Source: Nostoc sp. ATCC 53789 (GTDB taxonomy: Bacteria; Cyanobacteriota; Cyanobacteriia; Cyanobacteriales; Nostocaceae). From it: a stretch of 64,000 bases of DNA. Positions 7,838 through 14,407 of the stretch are shown here, piece by piece. Position numbers and translations under genes: made by a program. Below the pieces are notes generated by a model that did not search any database, was not told where the DNA came from, and was given only the letters and a program-made list of their open reading frames with translations. Location of the stretch: the NCBI RefSeq assembly GCF_009873495.1, contig NZ_CP046703.1:5670501-5734500 (forward strand), in the 5' to 3' direction. Every line of letters begins with the position of its first letter. The first letter of the stretch is position 1.

Positions 7838-8617
7838 ATGCAGCTTCTCGAATGTCCTCCTGTTGCAGTCATTGCTGGAGAAAATGCGGTTCACGTTTCT
7901 CAATTACCTTTTACATGGCAAGACATTGCTAGAGGAAACACGAGTGTCGGACTTCCCCATGCCCAAAGCTATGTTGAGATGGCGCAGTTGTTTCTATATA
8001 AATTACAGCATGGTGACGTTGACTTATTTAGCGATCGCCCCCAACTAGCTCACTTGATACCCTCATTCTCTCAGCTTTTTGCACAACTAGCATGGGAAAC
8101 CCTAGAGTTTTTTGGGCAAGACTTTCTCAAAGACAGCTATCCAAACTTTGCAGAAATTCTCCGTGATGTGGAGTCAAAGGGGGCAGCTTATGCTGATGAA
8201 GTAAAAGTGGCTCGCATTGGGATAGATTTATTCAATGAATTTGGTTATGAACTACCTGCCAGCTTCTATCATGTGCATCTAGCACCCATTTACCGCGATC
8301 ATGTTTTTGAAGAACGCGCCTTAAGATTTGACCCTCGCGATATCGAACACAAACGTGCTTGGGATGCCATACTCCATGCAGGTAAGGTGTTTGCGATTCA
8401 GATGAAGGTGCAAAGTATTGCTTCTAAATACGGTTTTACTTATCAACACGGCTGTGGTTGTAACTCTCACCTATCTTCCATTGATGTATCTCGTGGGGCC
8501 TTTGAATATGAATTGAGTCCCGAAAAACGCCAGCGATGGATTCGTAGTTTCATTTGGACTGCTTGGTATGAGTATGCCTTTTTTGCGATCGTGCCAAATA
8601 CGAGTTATTTAGTGTAA
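7838..8617 (+). CDS. Unknown conserved protein with His/Cys-rich HGCGCNSH motif
   Basis: Not recognised. 259 residues starting at the ATG 7838, chosen because a strong AAAGGAG ribosome-binding site at 7824-7830 lies 7 bases upstream; a TTG at 7832 would be too close. There is no signal peptide or membrane helix. The middle is helical and acidic/aromatic (LAQLAWETLEFFGQDFL; IDLFNEFGYELPASFYHVHLAPIYRDHVFEERALRFDPRDIEHKRAWDAILHAGK). Near residue 210 the motif YQHGCGCNSHLSS has two Cys and two His in eight residues, suggesting metal binding. It is convergent with ctaE, with a shared bidirectional terminator between them. Its own promoter lies in the 174-bp gap after the CheR gene. Confidence 0.75.
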   Translation: MQLLECPPVAVIAGENAVHVSQLPFTWQDIARGNTSVGLPHAQSYVEMAQLFLYKLQHGDVDLFSDRPQLAHLIPSFSQLFAQLAWETLEFFGQDFLKDSYPNFAEILRDVESKGAAYADEVKVARIGIDLFNEFGYELPASFYHVHLAPIYRDHVFEERALRFDPRDIEHKRAWDAILHAGKVFAIQMKVQSIASKYGFTYQHGCGCNSHLSSIDVSRGAFEYELSPEKRQRWIRSFIWTAWYEYAFFAIVPNTSYLV

Positions 8618-8630
8618 AGAAAAACAAGTT

Positions 8631-8650
8631 GAGGGAGAAATTTCTCCCTC
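8631..8650. terminator. Bidirectional terminator between the 7838 gene and ctaE
   Basis: A perfect inverted repeat GAGGGAGAAA / TTTCTCCCTC, flanked by A-rich sequence on the left and TTCTTATTT on the right. It lies in the 41-bp gap between two convergent stop codons, so it can stop transcripts from both sides. Confidence 0.8.
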
Positions 8651-8658
8651 ATTCTTAT

Positions 8659-9261
8659 TTACTGCCAAACGTAGATGAGGATAAACAAAATAATCCAGAT
8701 AACATCGACGAAGTGCCAGAACAACGAAGTCGCATTCACGCCGAAGTGGCCTGTGTCGTAATTGCCAGGGATGAAAGAACGTACCAAAATAATCGACTGC
8801 AACAGAATGCCAGTGAAAACGTGCAAACCGTGGAAACCTGTTAGCAGGTAAAACGTTCCGCCAAATACCCCTGTGGTGAAGCCAAAATTGAGGCCGTTCC
8901 ATTCAATCGCTTGCCCAACCAAAAAGTAAGTACCCATCGCCATTGTTGTCAAGAGAAACAGGCGAAATTTTACTAAGTCATGGCGTTGCAGGGCGCGTTC
9001 TGCTAAGTAAATTACAAAGCTACTAGCGACAAGAATTATTGTGTTGATTGTCGGTTCTTTTACTTCTAAGCCAGAAACACCAGCTGGTAGCCAGTTAGGG
9101 GTTGTTGTTTTGTAGATGGCATATCCGGCGAAAAAACTCAAGAAAATGACGCTTTCTGAGAGGAGGAAGACGATGAAGCCAAACATTTTGTTGCCTTCTT
9201 CGTCGTGGGTATGTTCTGCGGCTGTGTGGTGCAATTCTTGGGAATCGATATAACTGTCCAT
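8659..9261 (-). CDS. ctaE: Cytochrome c oxidase-type subunit III (ARTO/Cox3-like cluster)
   Basis: 200 residues with five predicted membrane helices, the usual size of cyanobacterial subunit III. Visible features are the N-terminal HxxxEEGNKMFGFIVFLLSESVIFLSFFAGY, the TGFHGLHVFTGI motif and the C-terminal HFGVNATSLFWHFVDVIWIILFILIYVW helix. Subunit III has no redox centre; it stabilises subunit I. It is the last gene of the leftward oxidase operon and ends at the bidirectional terminator. The 94-bp gap to ctaD contains a dispersed repeat (about 9280-9340). Assignment to the ARTO branch depends on subunit II. Confidence 0.94.
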   Translation of the reverse strand: MDSYIDSQELHHTAAEHTHDEEGNKMFGFIVFLLSESVIFLSFFAGYAIYKTTTPNWLPAGVSGLEVKEPTINTIILVASSFVIYLAERALQRHDLVKFRLFLLTTMAMGTYFLVGQAIEWNGLNFGFTTGVFGGTFYLLTGFHGLHVFTGILLQSIILVRSFIPGNYDTGHFGVNATSLFWHFVDVIWIILFILIYVWQ

Positions 9262-9279
9262 TTTGGTTTTTGAGGGGGA

Positions 9280-9345
9280 GTTTGAAACGCAAAGGTACGC
9301 GGAGGGAAGCGCAGAGGGACGCGGAGAGTTTTTGCGTCTTCCCGA
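9280..9345. repeat. Dispersed AACGCAAAGGTACGCGGAGG-type repeat
   Basis: A purine-rich GCAAAGG.ACGCGGAGGGAAGCGCAGAGGGACGCGGAG tract between ctaD and ctaE. Complementary versions of the same family occur near 5860-5892 and 18870-18895. It is a typical multi-copy Nostoc intergenic sequence, here inside an operon. Confidence 0.55.
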
Positions 9346-9355
9346 TAGTTTGTGT

Positions 9356-11017
9356 TTATTCTGGGAGGTTGGATGTTAAGGGTTCTGATTTGCCGTAGCC
9401 GTAGGGTTCGGAGATAATGATGGGGATTTCTTCAAAGTTTTCTACTGGGGGGGGTGAAGAAACTAACCACTCTAGTCCGATTGCTCTCCAAGGATTAGCG
9501 GGTGCTTTCTCGCCTTGCATCCAAGAAATCACCATGTTGAATATGAAGGGCAAGGTGGACATTCCTAAGAGAAATCCGCCCAAGCTAGCGATGATATTCC
9601 AGAATTGATACTCTGGGGCGTAGGAAGCAACTCGGCGTAACATCCCTTGCAATCCTAATGGGTGCATGGGCAAAAAGTTGAGGTTTGTGCCGATGAATGC
9701 TAACCAGAAGTGGATTTTACCCCAGCTTTCGGAGTACATCCGCCCAGTCATTTTGGGGAACCAGTGATAGATGGCTGCATACAAGCCCATTGTCACAGTG
9801 CCGTAGAGGACATAGTGGAAATGTCCCACCACAAAGTAAGTATTGTTAACGTGGACATTGACTGGCACTGAGGAAAGCATGATGCCTGTGATGCCAGCGA
9901 AGACAAACATGACTAATGCACCCAAGGCAAACAGCATGGCGGTATTTAGCCGCATTTTACCGCCCCAAATAGTTGCTACCCAAGCAAATACTTTAATTCC
10001 TGTGGGGACAGATACAAACATTGTTGTCATCATGAAAAGCAACCGCATCCAGCCGGGTGTACCACTGACATACATGTGGTGTACCCAAACGATACCGCTA
10101 ACTACTGCAATCAGCATTGATGAAACAGCAACTACTTTGTAACCAAATAAGGGTTTACGTGAATAAACTGGGAAGATTTCTGAGAAAATCCCGAAGATGG
10201 GCAAAATAATCACGTAAACGGCGGGGTGAGAGTAGAACCAGAAGTAATGCTGGAACATCACTGGATTTCCACCCTTAGCGGGGTCGAAAAAGGCAGTACC
10301 AGCTGTGAGGTCGAGTAGCAGCATCACTGCACCAGCTGTCAATGCAGGTAATCCGAATAGTTGGATAATCTGGGCGCTAAATACTGCCCAGACAAACAAG
10401 GGCATTTTGAAGAAACCCATTCCTGGGGCCCGCATCTTCACGATTGTGGTGACAAAGTTAACTGCCCCCATAATTGAGGATACGCCAGATATTGCCACCG
10501 CTAAGAGCCAGAGAACTTGACCATTAATCAAGTTACCTGTGGGATTCTGGAGACTGACTGGCGGATAAGACCACCAACCGGATTGGGCAGAACCTCCAGG
10601 GACAAAGAAGCTAGCCATCATGATAATTCCGACTACTGGCACCATCCAAAAGGCGACGGCGTTGAGGCGGGGAAATGCCATATCTCGCGCCCCAATCATC
10701 AGGGGTACTAAATAGTTGGCAAAACCAACGAGTGAGGGAAATGTCCACAAAAACAGCATCACAGTGCCGTGCATGGTGAACATACCGTTGTAGATGGTGC
10801 GATCGACTAAATCTGATTCGGGTGTCATCAGTTCTCCCCGCATCACCATCGCAAAGATACCGCCGACGAGAAAGAAGAAGAAGGAGGTAACGAGATACTG
10901 AATACCAATTACCTTGTGGTCGGTACTAAAGCTGAAGTATTCTTTCCAGCTAGTTGGAGATTCGTGGTTATGCTTCTCATCAGGGAGAAGAATACCTTCA
11001 ATAGGAACATTAGTCAT
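9356..11017 (-). CDS. ctaD: Haem-copper oxidase subunit I (ARTO/Cox3-like cluster)
   Basis: Catalytic subunit, 553 residues and 12 membrane helices. All metal ligands are visible: His83 (haem a type, FTMHGTVMLFLW), CuB ligands His264 with the cross-linked Tyr268 (YSHPAVY) and His313/His314 (VHHMYVSG), and His399/His401 (GHFHYVL) for the high-spin and low-spin haems. The YSHPxVY form, with no Glu in HPEVY, is the A2-type proton channel signature. The enzyme reduces O2 to water and pumps protons; in the ARTO class the electron donor is thought to be quinol rather than cytochrome c. Thirteen bases separate it from ctaC upstream, so they are one operon. Confidence 0.96.
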   Translation of the reverse strand: MTNVPIEGILLPDEKHNHESPTSWKEYFSFSTDHKVIGIQYLVTSFFFFLVGGIFAMVMRGELMTPESDLVDRTIYNGMFTMHGTVMLFLWTFPSLVGFANYLVPLMIGARDMAFPRLNAVAFWMVPVVGIIMMASFFVPGGSAQSGWWSYPPVSLQNPTGNLINGQVLWLLAVAISGVSSIMGAVNFVTTIVKMRAPGMGFFKMPLFVWAVFSAQIIQLFGLPALTAGAVMLLLDLTAGTAFFDPAKGGNPVMFQHYFWFYSHPAVYVIILPIFGIFSEIFPVYSRKPLFGYKVVAVSSMLIAVVSGIVWVHHMYVSGTPGWMRLLFMMTTMFVSVPTGIKVFAWVATIWGGKMRLNTAMLFALGALVMFVFAGITGIMLSSVPVNVHVNNTYFVVGHFHYVLYGTVTMGLYAAIYHWFPKMTGRMYSESWGKIHFWLAFIGTNLNFLPMHPLGLQGMLRRVASYAPEYQFWNIIASLGGFLLGMSTLPFIFNMVISWMQGEKAPANPWRAIGLEWLVSSPPPVENFEEIPIIISEPYGYGKSEPLTSNLPE

Positions 11018-11030
11018 GGTTACTTTCCTT

Positions 11031-11963
11031 TCAACCAGGTGAATTGACTAGAGGAGGTGCAGCAGGTGGAACTGTAACCCAACCAGTTTGGACTGATTGA
11101 TTAGATGTTTGGGCATACTCAGAAGCTGCTTGATTAGTTGCTACAGATGGCTTTTGGGTTGCAGCTTGTGCTAGCCACTGCTGATAATCTTCGGGAGATT
11201 CGACAACTACATTCGCTTGCATCGTTGCAAAGTATGTGCCGCTATATTGAGAATCGGTCAATCGGTATTTGCCGGGACGGATGGGAGTAAATTCAAAGTC
11301 GATCGCGTGGTTAGGAATAATATCCTGCTTGAGGCGGAATGCAGGTATATAGAAGCCGTGGAGAACATCCTGTGATTTCAGCGCTAAACGTATCCGGCGA
11401 TCGCTAGGTAAATGCAATTCGGTACTGGTAATATCTCTTTCGGGATAATGAAAAACCCACGCCCACTGTTTAGCTAGTACGTCGATTTTTTCTACAGGTT
11501 CCGCTAAGGCGTTAGCTGGTGCATCTTTTGGTTCTGCATAAGCCGATTCCATTCCCAATGGATTATGCAGGTGAACTATTTCTGATGGGCCTTGAATTCC
11601 CATTTGTTCGTAAACTTGATAGCTATAACCTGCAATCCACAACACTAAAAGAATGGGAATTGCTGTCCAGACAACTTCTAAGGTGATATTACCTTCAATT
11701 GGGGGGCCGTCGGTGAAGTCATCTTTGATTGCCCGATGGAAGATCACAGAATACATTAAAGTACTTGTGACTCCCAAGAAGATGAAGGAACCGAGGGTTA
11801 CTAAGAAGCTAATCAAATCATCAATTAGTAGGGATTCGGCTGCCGCTTGAGGGGGAAGCCAGGAGTAAGCCTGCTTGCCGATCCAGAGACTCGTAACAGT
11901 CACTGCGATCGCGCCTGTAAGCAGCGTCAAAATATTTAAAATCTTCTGGATTTTCATGGTCAT
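11031..11963 (-). CDS. ctaC: Oxidase subunit II lacking CuA ligands (ARTO/Cox3-type)
   Basis: 310 residues: two N-terminal membrane helices (about 13-33 and 52-75, with a further hydrophobic segment at 96-115) and a periplasmic/lumenal cupredoxin domain (about 160-260). The fold motifs QWAWVFHYPE and DVLHGFYIPAFRLKQDIIPN are kept. The CuA loop, normally CxExCGxxHxxM, reads D237-S-Q239-Y-S241-G-T-Y-F245-A-T-M248. Both Cys, the Glu and the His are replaced, while His202 and Met248 remain. Loss of CuA is the hallmark of the cyanobacterial alternative respiratory terminal oxidase, which cannot take electrons from cytochrome c in the usual way. An ATG two codons in (11955-11957) is an equally good start. 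Heptamer repeats lie upstream. Confidence 0.93.
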   Translation of the reverse strand: MTMKIQKILNILTLLTGAIAVTVTSLWIGKQAYSWLPPQAAAESLLIDDLISFLVTLGSFIFLGVTSTLMYSVIFHRAIKDDFTDGPPIEGNITLEVVWTAIPILLVLWIAGYSYQVYEQMGIQGPSEIVHLHNPLGMESAYAEPKDAPANALAEPVEKIDVLAKQWAWVFHYPERDITSTELHLPSDRRIRLALKSQDVLHGFYIPAFRLKQDIIPNHAIDFEFTPIRPGKYRLTDSQYSGTYFATMQANVVVESPEDYQQWLAQAATQKPSVATNQAASEYAQTSNQSVQTGWVTVPPAAPPLVNSPG

Positions 11964-12084
11964 TAGTCATTGGTCATTGGTCATTGGTCACTTGTACTGA
12001 GCGAAGTCGAAGTATTAGTCATTGGTCATTGATCATTGGTCATTAGTAACTTTAAAAAAATGACAAAGGACAATTGACAAATGA
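11964..12084. repeat. Heptamer repeats inside the oxidase operon
   Basis: Repeated TCATTGG / TCATTAG heptamers (about 11960-12060), interrupted by CTTGTACTGAGCGAAGTCGAAG, another frequent Nostoc repeat. They separate ctaC from the DUF2231 gene without a visible terminator, so read-through is likely. Confidence 0.7.
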
Positions 12085-12702
12085 CTATTTGAGTATTGTG
12101 TTGAGGTCTTGCTGCGATCGCAGCAAATTATCTGCTGTATTGTGTACGCCAAACTCGGCAGCCATTTGCGCCCCTAGTGTCCCGTGGACGTACAGAATGA
12201 ACATGATTGCTATGCCTGCCAACAGATAGATCCATTGCACTTCTCTATCTGTCTGTTTATATTCTTGTTTGGCCCAAACGAAGCGCTGCCATGCTCTCCA
12301 GATGGTCAAGACAACAATTAGTGCTAATAAGAACACACCACCCACACCATGCCAAAGCATAGTTTCCATTGCCTGCAATCCCCAGGCACTTTTCATATCA
12401 GCTGGTGGTGTTGCCAACAGCATTTCATAAAAGCCTGCTGCTACTGTGAAAAATGTGATGATGCTGGCAGCTAGCATGTTGTACCAGCCAACATCAAATA
12501 AGTTCTGACGTTCCACAGTAATTGCTAAAAATTTGAAGACCCATTTTTCAAAGGGGAACAGAACACCGACAATATCAAAGGTCATTCCAATGATGAACAA
12601 ACCTATTGTCAGATGGACTAAGTTGGGATGAATGGGAATTGTGTAAGGTAATCCGTTTGCGCCTAAAGAGCCGCTCAATTGATCAATTAATTCTGAGTTC
12701 AT
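12085..12702 (-). CDS. DUF2231 membrane protein linked to the oxidase operon (second gene)
   Basis: 205 residues when started at the ATG 12700-12702 (MNSELIDQLSG...). The longer frame back to 12762 overlaps the upstream gene and is rejected. It has four predicted membrane helices and the family motif YTIPIHPNLVHLTIGLFIIGMTFDIVG with paired His. A later HGVGGVF and a C-terminal YVHGTLGAQMAAEFGVH add conserved His. The start codon overlaps the stop of the gene upstream (ATGA), indicating translational coupling. Position between the first DUF2231 gene and ctaC implies a role with the oxidase, perhaps in assembly or as an accessory haem/quinone subunit; this is inference. Confidence 0.82.
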   Translation of the reverse strand: MNSELIDQLSGSLGANGLPYTIPIHPNLVHLTIGLFIIGMTFDIVGVLFPFEKWVFKFLAITVERQNLFDVGWYNMLAASIITFFTVAAGFYEMLLATPPADMKSAWGLQAMETMLWHGVGGVFLLALIVVLTIWRAWQRFVWAKQEYKQTDREVQWIYLLAGIAIMFILYVHGTLGAQMAAEFGVHNTADNLLRSQQDLNTILK

Positions 12703-13199
12703 CGCAACAGACCATCCTTTACTGCTTCCACAACTGGCACTGTATGCAATCCATACACCCAAACAAGTTCATCTCCGAGATATACTTGCAAGCCAACTAT
12801 TAGGGTTAAAACTAGTCCGGCTCCCAAATAATAAATTGGTATTTTTTGCGGATTGCGGGAACGAATTACATAGCGCCAAGCTGTAATCGCTGTGATGATT
12901 CCCGAAAGCGACCAACCAATCAGCGTATGCAAATTTAGCACCGATTTAGCTAGGCTATAAGGTTGTGCTAAACCCGCTTCAAACTGACCAAAAATGATCG
13001 CTACGAAAATGGCGATCGTAGCAACTAACATGTTCCACCAACTCACCTCAAAAAGACTGGATTTACCAGTAAAATAGCCAACTACGTCACAGAAAAAGGA
13101 AAACAACACCATCGCAATTACGAAGTGGACAACGATGGGATGAATCGTATCTGGATAAGGCAAATTGTGGTCGTTCAATGATGTAAAATACTCAAGCAT
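12699..13199 (-). CDS. DUF2231 membrane protein linked to the oxidase operon (first gene)
   Basis: 166 residues with four predicted helices. The motif DTIHPIVVHFVIAMVLFSFFCDVVGYFTG is near the N-terminus, with a further conserved His in LNLHTLIGW and GLHTVP. It is the promoter-proximal gene of the leftward cluster and overlaps the next gene by four bases (ATGA). It is paralogous to that gene, and the pair may form a heterodimer. The 616-bp region upstream (13200-13815) must hold the operon promoter. Confidence 0.82.
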   Translation of the reverse strand: MLEYFTSLNDHNLPYPDTIHPIVVHFVIAMVLFSFFCDVVGYFTGKSSLFEVSWWNMLVATIAIFVAIIFGQFEAGLAQPYSLAKSVLNLHTLIGWSLSGIITAITAWRYVIRSRNPQKIPIYYLGAGLVLTLIVGLQVYLGDELVWVYGLHTVPVVEAVKDGLLR

Positions 13200-13815
13200 T
13201 GTCTTCTCCTGGACATATCTACCGCACTGTGGTCAAACTTTCATGATTGATAGATACTTACTAATATCACCATAAGTATCCATCGATAATTGACCGGAAT
13301 ATGTTCAATATGTGCGCGGTGCAATACGCTTAATCATGTCTTAGCTTTTTGCAGCTAAATCTAGTGAGCTTGCCGACAGGGAATAATTTTGATTGTGATT
13401 AATTTCCTCATGCCAATAGTCTGCAACAGCAACTCTTGATGGAGCTAAACTAAATTGCTGCTGTTTGTTGATTTGCTTAACCTATCCTTTAGCTTAAGTA
13501 AATTTTTATGAATTGTCAAAACAATAATAATTAAAATTTTAAAAGTTCGTTGTTTAGCAAAAAAGTATTTTTATAATGTAGCGGTTCTGGCATTGATAAA
13601 TATTTTAAAAACCCTAGATGTTAATATTTTTCTGTTAAGTATTTCACAATGAGAAAATCTTTAATTGTAATGTTGATGACAAAAATATATAATTTTGATT
13701 AGTTGGTATAAATACGAATCAAGGTAAGTTAGTATCTGTGGTGTTACGGGAGAAAGCTGAAAGGATTTTATGAGCCATAAAGTCACACTAAAATTGAAAC
13801 CTGCATTCTACAAGT
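13200..13815. other. Divergent promoter region between the oxidase cluster and the CheB gene
   Basis: No gene was found. The region is AT-rich toward the right (13500-13700). I looked for an NtcA box (GTA-N8-TAC) and for TCCGGA (DIF+-type) and saw neither. The oxidase promoter is expected in the left half and the CheB promoter in the right half (a TATAAT-like TTTTTATAATG lies near 13570), but neither can be fixed. Confidence 0.45.
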
Positions 13816-14403
13816 GTGAGGACGAAACAAGTGTCGTTTAAAATTGTGGTGATTGGCACTTCTTTAGGCGGATTGTCAGCATTAAAAATTATTCTAGGGA
13901 AGTTACCAGCAGACTTCATAGTGCCGATCGCGATCGTGCAACACCGTCACAAGGAATCTAACACCACACTCCAGGAATTATTGCAAGAATCTACTTCACT
14001 GCCGATTCGAGAAGTGGAAGACAAAGACGAAATCTTGCCAGGACATATCTATCTAGCTCCAGCAGATTATCACTTACTGGTTGAACCAGGTCACTTTGCT
14101 CTTTCGACTGATGAGCCAGTTTCTTATGCCAGACCATCTATTGATGTGTTGTTTGAGTCAGCAGCAGATGTCTACACTGAGCAAGTTATTGGTGTAATAT
14201 TGACAGGAGCAAATCAAGATGGTATGCAAGGTCTTAAGAAAATAAAAGCGCGGGGAGGAATAACCATCGTACAGGAACCTACTACAGCTGAGAGCGATAT
14301 TATGCCAGAAGCAGCAATTTCTGCTGTTACAGTAGACTGGATTTTGACACTCTCAAACATAGCTTCCCAAATGGTCAAGCTCTGTCACTCATCACGGAAA
14401 TAA
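13816..14403 (+). CDS. CheB-type methylesterase domain protein (no receiver domain)
   Basis: 195 residues forming only the CheB catalytic domain; the receiver domain of classical CheB is absent. The Ser-His-Asp triad is visible: Ser16 in GTSLGG, His43 in VQHRHKE and Asp135 in TGANQDGMQG. CheB hydrolyses methyl-glutamate esters on receptors. Here the gene is followed 4 bases later by a hybrid kinase, so a chemotaxis-like regulation of that kinase system is plausible. The start is GTG 13816; a second GTG at 13831 (giving MSFKIVVIGTS) is possible, and neither has a strong ribosome-binding site. Confidence 0.88.
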   Translation: MRTKQVSFKIVVIGTSLGGLSALKIILGKLPADFIVPIAIVQHRHKESNTTLQELLQESTSLPIREVEDKDEILPGHIYLAPADYHLLVEPGHFALSTDEPVSYARPSIDVLFESAADVYTEQVIGVILTGANQDGMQGLKKIKARGGITIVQEPTTAESDIMPEAAISAVTVDWILTLSNIASQMVKLCHSSRK

Positions 14404-14407
14404 ACCC

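Noticed and set aside
12703..12762. Longer start of the second DUF2231 gene
   Set aside because: It lies inside the upstream gene; the ATGA overlap at 12699-12702 is a better, coupled start.
13200..13815. NtcA or DIF+ site for the oxidase operon
   Set aside because: No GTA-N8-TAC and no TCCGGA were found by eye, so heterocyst control of this operon is not supported by a visible site.
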